NCBI RefSeq assembly: GCF_017303055.1
Contig: NZ_JAEKJT010000001.1
Span: 620,001 to 684,000 of the forward strand
Reading direction: 5' to 3'
Source: Halomonas litopenaei
GTDB taxonomy: Bacteria; Pseudomonadota; Gammaproteobacteria; Pseudomonadales; Halomonadaceae
DNA: 64,000 nt
Below, piece after piece: positions 17,788 to 25,482 of this stretch. The notes below the pieces were generated by a model, which was not told the origin of the DNA, made no database searches, and worked only from the letters and a program-made list of their open reading frames with translations. How positions within the stretch are numbered: the first letter of the stretch is position 1; the number at the start of each line of letters is the position of its first letter. Position numbers and translations under genes: made by a program.

Positions 17788-17792
17788 GCTAA
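16800..17792 (+). CDS. IS481-family transposase
   Basis: 330 aa from the ATG at 16800, which has AGGAGC upstream; an earlier in-frame start at 16770 is less likely. The N-terminal region has a helix-turn-helix (TALAERFGVSDMTIRRWRHR), followed by a DDE integrase core: D in HIDIKYLP, D in LTDNGKSF and E in NGMVERFNGR, then YNHHIPQKALKHQ. The coding frame crosses the right inverted repeat: the final Ser codon and the TAA stop use bases of the target duplication (17788-17793), so the element itself carries no stop codon for this gene. Confidence 0.93.
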   Translation: MAVDIKLHKQATTTPKIRAEIQAAPAHITDTALAERFGVSDMTIRRWRHRDDVYDRPHTRHNLKATLNHEQEEVLIAAREFLRLGLDDLLVVAQEFLHPTLSRAALHRMLKRRQVPTLAQLAKKDQEGKKDAPKPFRDYEPGFLHIDIKYLPQMPDETQRRYLYVAIDRATRWVYLELRSSQAARDAEAFFHRVVEKAPFKVQKVLTDNGKSFTDRFTSGGERKPTGQHPFDQACAAHHVEHRLIRPGHPQTNGMVERFNGRISDVLSTRRYVSGEDLEQTLKRYCWLYNHHIPQKALKHQAPISAMKDWQNRRPELFTKRVINHPGPDS

Positions 17793-17793
17793 G
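17788..17793 (+). repeat. Target-site duplication, right copy (GCTAAG)
   Basis: Second copy of the 6-bp duplication. The TAA inside it serves as the stop codon of the transposase. Confidence 0.9.
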
Positions 17794-18086
17794 CCTTGGC
17801 CTTGTCAGTTCCCTCTCACCCTTCAGCGAGCCTTGTAGGCGGTTCTTCAGCAAGGGAGGAGATGCCTGTTGGATGAGCAAGCACGGTCAGGGCCAAGTGG
17901 CACAGAAAATCTGACAGTGCGGTGATGTGCGTGGGCGGCAAGCGGTAAGTCACTTGCACATGCACTGGGTCGAACGTGGGTCTTTTCGTAGTGAGGCGTC
18001 GGGAAGGGGGGGGGTATCATCCGGTCACGAGGTTGTGCGTGCTGACACCTAATTGACACCTAGAAGAGATTGGGGCTTCAGAAACG
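17794..18086. other. Non-coding island edge between IS481 and tRNA-Pro
   Basis: No gene is recognised. The stretch contains a run of nine G (18006-18014) and a direct repeat TGACACCTA at 18043-18051 and 18054-18062 (11-bp period), shortly before the tRNA terminator. Such repeats beside a tRNA may be remnants of an integration site, but no integrase is present. Confidence 0.4.
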
Positions 18087-18120
18087 AAAAAGGCTCCTGC
18101 GTGAATGTTCGCAAGAGCCT
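18087..18120 (-). terminator. Rho-independent terminator of tRNA-Pro
   Basis: Read on the minus strand, AGGCTCTTGCG pairs with CGCAGGAGCCT (11-bp stem, one G-U, 8-nt loop) and is followed by a run of T. It lies 17 nt after the CCA end of the tRNA. Confidence 0.85.
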
Positions 18121-18137
18121 GATTCATAAGTATTCAG

Positions 18138-18214
18138 TGGTCGGAGCGACAGGATTCGAACCTGCGACCTTTGCAACCCCATTGCAACGCGCTACCAAGC
18201 TGCGCCACGCTCCG
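18138..18214 (-). tRNA. tRNA-Pro (anticodon GGG)
   Basis: 77 nt including an encoded CCA. The acceptor stem is CGGAGCG/CGCTCCG with discriminator A. The D-arm GCGCAGCTTGGTAGCGC, the anticodon stem TTGCA/TGCAA with loop ATGGGGT (anticodon GGG, reading CCC) and the T-arm GCAGGTTCGAATCCTGT are all intact. It is transcribed toward the mobile-element block, which therefore begins at the tRNA's 3' side, the usual location for island integration. Confidence 0.95.
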
Positions 18215-18419
18215 ACTTGGCCTTTGGGCTCTGTGACCGTCTGGCCTGTCCCCCGAAGACGAGGCGTATACTAGCGCGTTCATTTCGAAATGAAAACCCC
18301 TTTTTGCGCTTTTATTTCAATTGGTTGGAAATTGACCGCTGGTGATGGTCAGCGCTGCCCAGTTTGTCTGTGCTCTGACACACTATAGGGAGAGTAAACA
18401 AGGTGCGGAGGGGACGCGG

Positions 18420-18773
18420 ATGCCGCTGATTCTGGGAATGAGCCTATTGCTGGGCTGTCAGTTTGCGGGTGAATTATTGGCTCGGCTGTTGGGGCTGCCG
18501 ATTCCGGGGCCTGTTATCGGGATGGTCATACTGCTGGTGGGTCTGACGATCCGCGGCAAGGTACCTAAGAGTCTGCGGACCACGGGTGAGGGGCTGCTGC
18601 GTTACCTGACGCTGTTGTTCGTGCCTGCCGGGGTGGGCTTGATGGTGCATGGTCGACTGATTGCCAATGATGGCGTGGCCATCGCGGCAACTCTGGTGCT
18701 GTCGACCGCGCTGACATTGGCGGTAACGGCATGGGTGATGTCGTCGCTGGCGACGCGCAGGGGAGGTCGCTAA
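18420..18773 (+). CDS. LrgA/CidA-family membrane protein
   Basis: 117 aa from the ATG at 18420 (upstream GGAGGGG). Four hydrophobic helices are evident: LILGMSLLLGCQFAGELLA, PGPVIGMVILLVGL, LLRYLTLLFVPAGVGLM and AATLVLSTALTLAVTAWVM. The PIPGPVIGM motif and the holin-like size are those of LrgA/CidA proteins, which with an LrgB partner modulate murein hydrolase export or metabolite transport. The stop and the next start overlap (TAATG), so the pair is translationally coupled. Confidence 0.9.
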   Translation: MPLILGMSLLLGCQFAGELLARLLGLPIPGPVIGMVILLVGLTIRGKVPKSLRTTGEGLLRYLTLLFVPAGVGLMVHGRLIANDGVAIAATLVLSTALTLAVTAWVMSSLATRRGGR

Positions 18774-19501
18774 TGGAAGCCTCTGCTCTGGATGAACTGT
18801 GGGTCTATCTGTCAGGGAATCCGCTGGTCTCGCTGCTGGTGACGCTACTGGCCTTTGCCCTGGCCGTGCGCATCAATCGTTGGCTGGGTGGGACGCCGCT
18901 GCTGCATGCGGTGACGCTTAGCATTGCGCTGATCATTACCTTTCTTCTGCTGACCGGGATTGACTACGCGACGTACTTTGAAGGCGCTCAGTTCATCCAT
19001 TTTCTGCTGGGCCCGGCCACCGTCGCTCTGGCGATACCGCTTTACGATCACCGAGAGCGGGTGCGCCAACTGCTGGTGCCACTGTTGGCCGCCTGTGGCG
19101 CGGGTATCGTGACGGCGGTGGCCTCGACGCTGGGCTTGGCGCTGCTGTTCGGCGCGTCTCCGCAGACAGTGCTGTCGCTGGCACCTCGTTCGGTGACGTC
19201 GCCGATTGCCATGGGGGTGGCGGAGCAGATTGGTGGTATTCCATCGTTGGCGGCGGGCCTTGTGCTGATTACCGGCTCCATTGGATGTGCCCTGGGGCCT
19301 TTCATTTTTCGCATGCTGGGCGTTCGTGATCCTGTGGTGCAGGGCTTCACCATGGGACTGGCGGCGCATGGTTTTGGTACCGCCCAGGCTTTTGCCAAGC
19401 TCGGTGCCATGGCGGGGGCCTTCTCTGGGCTTGCCATGGGGCTCACAGGTTTGGTGACGGCCTTTCTGCTACCGGCGCTGGTAGCACTTTTCGGACTATG
19501 A
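18773..19501 (+). CDS. LrgB/CidB-family membrane protein
   Basis: 242 aa, starting inside the stop codon of the LrgA-like gene. It is highly hydrophobic, with about 7-8 predicted helices. Family landmarks are HFLLGPATVALAIPLYDH, APRSVTSPIAMGVAEQIGG and GLAAHGFGTAQA. It is the obligate partner of LrgA/CidA proteins. The direction of solute movement and the physiological role in this organism cannot be read from sequence. Confidence 0.92.
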   Translation: MEASALDELWVYLSGNPLVSLLVTLLAFALAVRINRWLGGTPLLHAVTLSIALIITFLLLTGIDYATYFEGAQFIHFLLGPATVALAIPLYDHRERVRQLLVPLLAACGAGIVTAVASTLGLALLFGASPQTVLSLAPRSVTSPIAMGVAEQIGGIPSLAAGLVLITGSIGCALGPFIFRMLGVRDPVVQGFTMGLAAHGFGTAQAFAKLGAMAGAFSGLAMGLTGLVTAFLLPALVALFGL

Positions 19502-19590
19502 CCTTCGTCTAATGCGCAACGCAAACTGTCTCCGGCTGAACTATGGTCAAGCGAAGGACGAGGGATGACTTGACCTGACCGGAGGTCGCG

Positions 19591-19764
19591 ATGTGGAAGA
19601 CCATTACGTCTGTACTCGCCGCCTTCTTTGGCGTTCAGAAGGAATCCCGACGGCAGGAGGATTTCACCTCTGGCAAGGCGTCCAGTTTTATCGTGGTAGG
19701 CATCCTGGCAGGGGTGCTGTTTGTGGTGGTACTGGTAGTGATCGCCACCTTGGCGGCGGGGTAG
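19591..19764 (+). CDS. DUF2970-family small membrane protein
   Basis: 57 aa with a strong GGAGG seven nt before the ATG. It reads MWKTITSVLAAFFGVQKESRR at the start, then a single C-terminal transmembrane helix (FIVVGILAGVLFVVVLVVIA). The WKTI..VLAAFFGVQ motif is that of DUF2970, commonly found beside cytochrome c oxidase genes in gammaproteobacteria. It lies 247 bp before coxB. Function unknown; an oxidase-related role is inferred only from location. Confidence 0.82.
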   Translation: MWKTITSVLAAFFGVQKESRRQEDFTSGKASSFIVVGILAGVLFVVVLVVIATLAAG

Positions 19765-19872
19765 TGACTCCACCGTCGAGGTGGCGATCTGCGTTGTGGC
19801 ACCTGGTGTGGGGGAAGTGGGTGATGCGCTACCGGGAAGTGCCGGGTAAGGCAACAGCGCGGTGTTGCATGC

Positions 19873-19905
19873 CGGATGCATCAGGTCATGACGGATGCGT
19901 CAGGT
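19873..19905. repeat. Direct repeat upstream of coxB
   Basis: CGGATGCATCAGGT (19873-19886) recurs as CGGATGCGTCAGGT (19892-19905), 13 of 14 bases identical, with a 19-bp period. It lies about 110 bp before the coxB start in the presumed promoter region and might be a regulator-binding site. Confidence 0.5.
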
Positions 19906-20011
19906 GAAGATCCAGGGAATTCACCGATCAGCCCGCATCTACCACCGGGCACAGACGTAACACGACAGACGAATAACAACCGACGTATCACACAGGCTCC
20001 AGGAGGCATCG

Positions 20012-21142
20012 ATGCGCATACGCCACGTATGGATGACTGCAGGAATGCTGGTTGCAGCGCTGATGACCGGAGTGAGCGGTCCTCTCCTCGCGGCTGACTG
20101 GAACATGCCGGTCGGTGTCACTGACGTGAGTCGTGAAGTGCACTCCTTGCACATGACGATTTTCTGGATCTGCGTAGTGATTGGCGTGGTGGTCTTCGGC
20201 GCCATGTTCTATTCGCTGTTTCGCTACCGCCATTCCCAGGGTGCCAAGGCCGCCACGTTTCATGAACACACCACGGTAGAGGTCATCTGGACCGCGCTGC
20301 CTTTGCTGATTCTGGTCGGCATGGCGGTGCCGGCCACGGCGACGCTGAAGAAAATGTATGACGCCTCTGACGCTGATCTCGACGTCATGGTCACGGGCCA
20401 GCAATGGCGCTGGCATTACAGCTATCTGGGCGAGGATGTCGAATTTACCTCCAATCTTGCGACCCCGCGTGAACAGATCACCGGTGACAGCGCCAAGGGG
20501 GACCACTACCTGTTGGAAGTCGATGAACCGTTGGTACTGCCGGTGGGCAAGAAGGTGCGCCTGCTACTGACGGCAGATGACGTCATCCACTCCTGGTGGG
20601 TACCGGAGCTGGCGGTCAAGCAGGATGCGGTGCCGGGATTCGTTAATGAGAACTGGGTAAGGATCAACGAGCCGGGCATCTATCGCGGCCAGTGCGCCGA
20701 GCTATGTGGCAAGGATCACGGTTTTATGCCCGTGGTGGTCGAGGCGGTGGAGCAGGAGCAGTTCGACACCTGGCTGGCACAGCGCAAGGAGGCCGCCGCC
20801 CAGGAGGCGCAGGGCGTCGACCGCGAGTGGAGCATGGATGAGCTGATGGCCAGGGGCGAGCAGGTGTATGGCTCGATCTGTGCGTCTTGCCATCAGGCTG
20901 ATGGCAGCGGACTGCCGCCGGCTTTCCCCGCCCTGGCGGGTAACCAGGCGCTGCTGGATGATCCCGGCCGGCATGTCGATACCGTCGTCAACGGTGTGTC
21001 GGGGTCGGCCATGCCGGCGTTTCGCACCACGCTGAATCCTGTCGAGATAGCTGCTGTCATCACCTATGAACGTAATGCCTGGGGCAATGACTCGGGTGAG
21101 GTCACCCAGCCCGCCGAGATCGCCGCAATGCTGGCCGAGTGA
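20012..21142 (+). CDS. coxB: Cytochrome c oxidase subunit II with fused cytochrome c domain (caa3 type)
   Basis: 376 aa, preceded by AGGAGG. A signal peptide (cleavage likely after GPLLA-A, ~28) is followed by two transmembrane helices (~48-70 and ~92-112). The CuA domain carries TGQQWRWHY, VIHSWWVPE and the copper ligands CAELCGKDHGFM (~231-242). A C-terminal cytochrome c domain (~275-376) has heme motif CASCH and a distal Met in SAMPAF. It accepts electrons from cytochrome c and passes them to subunit I. First gene of the oxidase cluster. Confidence 0.96.
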   Translation: MRIRHVWMTAGMLVAALMTGVSGPLLAADWNMPVGVTDVSREVHSLHMTIFWICVVIGVVVFGAMFYSLFRYRHSQGAKAATFHEHTTVEVIWTALPLLILVGMAVPATATLKKMYDASDADLDVMVTGQQWRWHYSYLGEDVEFTSNLATPREQITGDSAKGDHYLLEVDEPLVLPVGKKVRLLLTADDVIHSWWVPELAVKQDAVPGFVNENWVRINEPGIYRGQCAELCGKDHGFMPVVVEAVEQEQFDTWLAQRKEAAAQEAQGVDREWSMDELMARGEQVYGSICASCHQADGSGLPPAFPALAGNQALLDDPGRHVDTVVNGVSGSAMPAFRTTLNPVEIAAVITYERNAWGNDSGEVTQPAEIAAMLAE

Positions 21143-21238
21143 CGCCCCGTGCGTCACCCAGCTTCGATACACAGATTGACGTGACACGCTGACACCTGGT
21201 CCGTGTCGGACGGACTGCCAACCGGGGAGAACTTCGCC

Positions 21239-22867
21239 ATGGCGTCACTGCCTCCCAAGCATCGTCTGCAATCCTCCGCAGCGGATAGCGCTGCGACAGG
21301 CCAGCACGAGCATCATCGACCCCGCGGCCTGATGCGGTGGGTGCTGACGACCAACCATAAGGAGATCGGTACGCTGTACCTGATCTTCTCCTTGACCATG
21401 TTCTTGATTGGCGGTGTCTTCGCCTTGGTGGTGCGGGCCGAGCTGTTTCAGCCAGGACTTCAGCTGGTTCAGCCTGAATTCTTCAATCAGATGACCACCA
21501 TGCACGGGCTCATCATGGTGTTTGGCGCGGTCATGCCTGCCTTCGTGGGTCTTGCCAACTGGATGGTGCCGCTGCAGATAGGGGCTCCGGACATGGCGCT
21601 CCCGCGGCTTAACAATTTCAGCTTCTGGCTGTTGCCGATTGCCTTTACGCTGATGCTGAGCACATTGTTCATGCCTGGCGGTGCGCCGAACTTCGGCTGG
21701 ACATTCTATGCCCCCCTGTCCACGACCTACGCACCTCCGTCCACCACCTTCTTCATCTTATCGCTGCATATTGCTGGAATCAGTTCGATCCTCGGCGCCA
21801 TCAACATCATTGCGACCATTCTCAACCTGCGTGCCCCTGGGATGCGCATGATGGACATGACCTTGTTCGTGTGGACGTGGCTGATCACCGCCTTCCTGTT
21901 GATCGCCGTGATGCCGGTCCTCGCGGGCGTTGTCACCATGATGCTGATGGACATTAATTTCGGCACCAGCTTCTTCAACGCGGGGGGCGGCGGCGATCCG
22001 GTGCTGTTCCAGCATCTCTTCTGGTTCTTCGGGCATCCCGAGGTCTACATCATGATCTTGCCGGCGTTCGGCATCGTGTCGGTGATTATCCCGACCTTTG
22101 CGCGCAAGCGGTTGTTCGGGTACGCCTCAATGGTCTACGCCACGGCGTCCATTGCCATCCTGTCCTTTCTGGTTTGGGCGCACCATATGTTTGTCGTCGG
22201 GCTGCCATTGGTCGCAGAGCTGTTTTTCATGTACAGCACGATGCTTATCGCGGTACCCACCGGGGTGAAAGTGTTTAACTGGATCACGACACTGTTTCGC
22301 GGCTCTATCAGCTTTGAGCCGGCGATGCTGTTTGCCATTGCCTTTGTCGTACTGTTTACCATCGGAGGTTTCTCGGGCTTGATGCTGGCGATCTCACCAG
22401 CAGATTTTCAGTATCACGACACCTACTTTGTGGTGGCTCATTTCCACTATGTTCTGGTGCCAGGGGCGGTGTTCTCGATCATGGCGGCGGTCTATTACTG
22501 GCTGCCGAAGTGGACCGGCCATTATCCGCACCTGCGGTTGTCTCAGTGGCATTTCTGGCTGTCGGTCATTGGCGTGAACCTGACGTTCTTCCCGATGCAC
22601 TTTTCTGGTCTCGCTGGTATGCCACGGCGTATTCCCGACTATTCGCTGCAGTTCGCTGACTTCAACATGGTGTCGAGCATCGGTGCCTTCATGTTCGGCC
22701 TTTCGCAGCTGCTGTTCGTGGTGATCGTCATCATGTGTGTAAGAGGTGGCAAGACCGCGCCCGCCAAGGCGTGGGACGGGGCTGAGGACCTGGAGTGGAC
22801 CGTGCCAAGCCCGGCTCCACTGCATACCTTCGAGCACCCGCCCCAGTATCGACCGGTCGAACACTGA
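21239..22867 (+). CDS. coxA: Cytochrome c oxidase subunit I
   Basis: 542 aa from the ATG at 21239 (GGGGAG upstream); a GTG at 21203 is an alternative. The 12-helix heme-copper core is complete: [14 protein letters not shown] (low-spin heme ligand), [13 protein letters not shown] (CuB His and cross-linked Tyr), HHMFVVG (CuB His pair), and [14 protein letters not shown] (heme a3/a ligands). It reduces oxygen to water and pumps protons. The YIMILP-type K-channel and the NxxxxxN-like D-channel region indicate an A-family oxidase. Confidence 0.97.
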   Translation: MASLPPKHRLQSSAADSAATGQHEHHRPRGLMRWVLTTNHKEIGTLYLIFSLTMFLIGGVFALVVRAELFQPGLQLVQPEFFNQMTTMHGLIMVFGAVMPAFVGLANWMVPLQIGAPDMALPRLNNFSFWLLPIAFTLMLSTLFMPGGAPNFGWTFYAPLSTTYAPPSTTFFILSLHIAGISSILGAINIIATILNLRAPGMRMMDMTLFVWTWLITAFLLIAVMPVLAGVVTMMLMDINFGTSFFNAGGGGDPVLFQHLFWFFGHPEVYIMILPAFGIVSVIIPTFARKRLFGYASMVYATASIAILSFLVWAHHMFVVGLPLVAELFFMYSTMLIAVPTGVKVFNWITTLFRGSISFEPAMLFAIAFVVLFTIGGFSGLMLAISPADFQYHDTYFVVAHFHYVLVPGAVFSIMAAVYYWLPKWTGHYPHLRLSQWHFWLSVIGVNLTFFPMHFSGLAGMPRRIPDYSLQFADFNMVSSIGAFMFGLSQLLFVVIVIMCVRGGKTAPAKAWDGAEDLEWTVPSPAPLHTFEHPPQYRPVEH

Positions 22868-22884
22868 CGTGCGGGAGATCGCCC

Positions 22885-23517
22885 ATGGTGAATGTCGTCG
22901 AGGATCGCAGGCCGCAGGTACGACGCACCGTCATCAAGACCCTGGTGGTGCTGGCGGGTATGTGCGTCTTTGCCTTCGCGCTGGTGCCCCTCTACGACGT
23001 CTTCTGTCAGGTGACGGGGCTGAACGGCAAGACGGCGTCCAGCGCTCAGTCTCTGGTGCACCAGGAGGTGGATGACGAACGTACCGTGACCATGCAGTTC
23101 GTGACACGTGGTGCGGCTGGCCTGCCATGGCGGCTAGAGGTGGAGGAGCGACAGATCCGGGTGCATCCAGGGCAGAGCGCAGAGGTGCACTTCACCTTTC
23201 GCAATCTTGGTGAGCGCTCGCTGGTGGCCCGAGCTGTGCCAAGTGTGACGCCGTCGCCGGCATCGCTACATCTCCGCAAGCTGGTGTGCTTCTGCTTCGA
23301 GAACCAGCGTCTGGCGGCGGGCGAAAGCTTTACTGCGCCGCTGGTGTTTCAGCTGACGAGGGACTTGCCGCCCGAGATCAAGGCCGTGACGTTGGTGTAC
23401 ACCCTATATCCCCAGGAAAACGACACCGTAACAGCCGCGATGCCGGACGATGGCAAGCATATTGACGCTGTGGCCACGCGGCGCTGGGCGGACAGGTCCT
23501 CAGGAGGTGAAACATGA
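22885..23517 (+). CDS. ctaG: Cytochrome c oxidase assembly protein Cox11/CtaG
   Basis: 210 aa from ATG 22885 (GGGAG upstream). One N-terminal helix (~18-38) anchors a periplasmic domain. The copper-binding CFCFENQ motif is present, preceded by LRKLV. Cox11 delivers copper to the CuB site of subunit I. The gene sits between coxA and coxC as in most proteobacteria, and its stop overlaps the coxC start (ATGA). Confidence 0.94.
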   Translation: MVNVVEDRRPQVRRTVIKTLVVLAGMCVFAFALVPLYDVFCQVTGLNGKTASSAQSLVHQEVDDERTVTMQFVTRGAAGLPWRLEVEERQIRVHPGQSAEVHFTFRNLGERSLVARAVPSVTPSPASLHLRKLVCFCFENQRLAAGESFTAPLVFQLTRDLPPEIKAVTLVYTLYPQENDTVTAAMPDDGKHIDAVATRRWADRSSGGET

Positions 23518-24377
23518 GTGGTGGCAGCTACTATGTTCCCGCAACCAGCAAGTGGCCAATTCTGGGCTCTCTGGCGATGGGCGTGATGATGGTCGGAGGC
23601 GGCACCTGGCTGGTACATGGAGCCGTGGGGTCACCGCTGATGTTGGCAGGGTTGGTGGGGATTCTCGCCGTCATGGTGCTGTGGTTTCGCGATGTGATTC
23701 GAGAGTCCATGGCAGGCCTGTACGACGCGCAGATGGATCGCTCATTCCGCTGGGGCATGGGCTGGTTCATCTTCTCTGAGGTCATGTTCTTTGCGGCCTT
23801 CTTTGGCGCGCTTTTCTACGTGAGAACCTTGGCACTGCCCTGGCTGGATGGCGAAGGCGCCAAGGGGGTGACGGCGCTGCTTTGGCCTGATTTTTCGGCC
23901 AGCTGGCCATTGCTCGATCCGCCGGATAGCCGCATTTCGGGACCCGCGGAGACTCTCAGTCCGTGGCAGCTGCCGCTGGTCAACACGCTGTTGCTGGTGT
24001 CATCCAGCATCACTCTTACCGTGGCTCATGAAGCGCTGAAGATGGGGGAGCGACAGGCAACGCATAACTGGCTGTTCGGCACCGTACTGCTGGGGACCTG
24101 CTTCATCATTATTCAAGGAGTGGAGTACTACGAGGCCTACCATCACCTCGGGCTGACCCTTGAAGCCGGCATCTACGGTTCAACCTTCTTCATGCTGACA
24201 GGCTTTCACGGCCTGCACGTCATCATCGGCACCATCATTCTCGCCAGCATCCTGCTGCGCATACGCAAGGGACACTTCAGTGGCGCCAACCACTTCGGCT
24301 TCGAGGCCGCAGCCTGGTATTGGCACTTTGTCGACGTGGTATGGCTTGGGCTTTTCATCTTCGTTTACGTCTTCTGA
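23514..24377 (+). CDS. coxC: Cytochrome c oxidase subunit III
   Basis: 287 aa with seven predicted helices. Landmarks are GGSYYVPATSKWPILGS at the start, RWGMGWFIFSEVMFFAAFFGALFY, THNWLFGTVLLG, STFFMLTGFHGLHVIIG and the C-terminal HFVDVVWLGLFIFVYVF. It stabilises subunit I proton uptake. Translation is probably coupled to ctaG through a 4-nt overlap. Confidence 0.96.
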   Translation: MSGGSYYVPATSKWPILGSLAMGVMMVGGGTWLVHGAVGSPLMLAGLVGILAVMVLWFRDVIRESMAGLYDAQMDRSFRWGMGWFIFSEVMFFAAFFGALFYVRTLALPWLDGEGAKGVTALLWPDFSASWPLLDPPDSRISGPAETLSPWQLPLVNTLLLVSSSITLTVAHEALKMGERQATHNWLFGTVLLGTCFIIIQGVEYYEAYHHLGLTLEAGIYGSTFFMLTGFHGLHVIIGTIILASILLRIRKGHFSGANHFGFEAAAWYWHFVDVVWLGLFIFVYVF

Positions 24378-24429
24378 CGCTGACAGGCACCGGGTGATGA
24401 CAAGCCCGCGTCCCTCGCCTCAAGGCACA

Positions 24430-24439
24430 GGGGGGGGGG
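24430..24439. repeat. Run of ten G between coxC and the DUF2909 gene
   Basis: A homopolymer of ten G, unusual in length for non-coding DNA here. It lies in the convergent spacer and outside any gene, so slippage would not switch a reading frame. Confidence 0.6.
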
Positions 24440-24549
24440 CGAGACCAACAGGGCTGAAGCGGTCGAGAGGAAGTGGGCTGAGACAGGGCTGACTGAGACA
24501 GACATGCTCAAGACAGAAAACGACCTGAGCGGGTCAGGGACAGATCGGT

Positions 24550-24741
24550 TCAGCCAAGCGTGCCGCTGGCAAAACCATAGATCAACAAGCCCAGGAGCAG
24601 GGCAGCCAAGCCAACGCGAATCTTAAGGGAGATCAGCAGGCGGCGAGATTGACTGTCGTCCTTGAGCAAGAATCCGACGCCTGCGGCCAGGCTGGTCAGC
24701 ATGGCAATGAAGACGATCAGGATCAGGGATTTGAGCAGCAT
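24550..24741 (-). CDS. DUF2909 twin-transmembrane protein
   Basis: 63 aa with two helices (LLKSLILIVFIAMLTSLAAGVGFL and VGLAALLLGLLIYGF) joined by a basic loop (KDDSQSRRLLISLKIR). This matches the DUF2909 peptides encoded on the opposite strand between coxC and SURF1 in Pseudomonas-like genomes. Its ATG (24741-24739) shares the palindrome CATG with the ATG of SURF1 on the other strand. Function unknown. Confidence 0.8.
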   Translation of the reverse strand: MLLKSLILIVFIAMLTSLAAGVGFLLKDDSQSRRLLISLKIRVGLAALLLGLLIYGFASGTLG

Positions 24742-25459
24742 GGCAAGCGTCCGTTCCGGTGACAGTGAGTGGCGGTGGTCGCCCCGATTGGTGGTGTGGT
24801 GCGTGCTCTGCGCAGCGCTGATCGTGCTGGGAGTGTGCCTGGGACTATGGCAGTGGGAGCGGGCTGCCGACAAGCGCCTCTATCTGGAACATCGCGATAC
24901 GGCACCGACGGTGCACATGCCAGAGACAGTACCGCCAGACGGCGCAAGAGTGTCGTTACAAGGGCGGTTTATGGGTGCCGAAACCCTGTTTCTGGATAAT
25001 CGCACCCTAGGTCAGCAACTGGGTGTGGCGGTGCTCACACCCTTTGTTGACCTGGAGGGACGGCGTTGGTTGGTGGAGCGCGGGTTTATCGAGACCGGCG
25101 TTTCAAGGATGGCACCGAGCGCTGATACGCCAGAGGGTACGGTCACGATCAGCGGCGAATGGCAGATCGACAGCCGCCGTGCGCCACGCTTTGGTGACAA
25201 TCTCGAGGGCACTCGGTTGCAGCGAATCGAGCTGGCCAGCTGGCAACAGCCTTTCACCTATCCCGGCTGGCTGCACCAGCGGCAAGGCGAGGGCCATCTG
25301 CTTGATTGGTGGGTGCCCAGCGTCATGCCCCCCGAGCGCCATCTTGCCTATGCGGTGCAGTGGTGGGCCTTGGCAGGGGTCGCGACGATCGCTTTGGTGG
25401 TGGGTGCCAGGCGGATGCGACAGGACCAGCTGATCAAGACAGACCTTGATGCACGGTAG
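24740..25459 (+). CDS. SURF1-family oxidase assembly protein
   Basis: 239 aa. Helices at ~20-40 and near the C-terminus (~207-225) flank a periplasmic domain. Family motifs include LGVCLGLWQWERAADK, LQGRF, FLDNRTLGQQLGVAVLTPF, WLVERGFI and HLAYAVQWWALAG. SURF1 assists heme a insertion into subunit I. In-frame codons extend upstream to 24662; the 24740 start is preferred by family alignment, although its ribosome site is weak. Confidence 0.9.
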   Translation: MASVRSGDSEWRWSPRLVVWCVLCAALIVLGVCLGLWQWERAADKRLYLEHRDTAPTVHMPETVPPDGARVSLQGRFMGAETLFLDNRTLGQQLGVAVLTPFVDLEGRRWLVERGFIETGVSRMAPSADTPEGTVTISGEWQIDSRRAPRFGDNLEGTRLQRIELASWQQPFTYPGWLHQRQGEGHLLDWWVPSVMPPERHLAYAVQWWALAGVATIALVVGARRMRQDQLIKTDLDAR

Positions 25460-25482
25460 CGACCGAAAAGACGGGAGGGCCC

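Noticed and set aside
20012-21142. coxB with a cytochrome c tail as a novel fusion
   Set aside because: Subunit II fused to cytochrome c is the well-known caa3 arrangement.
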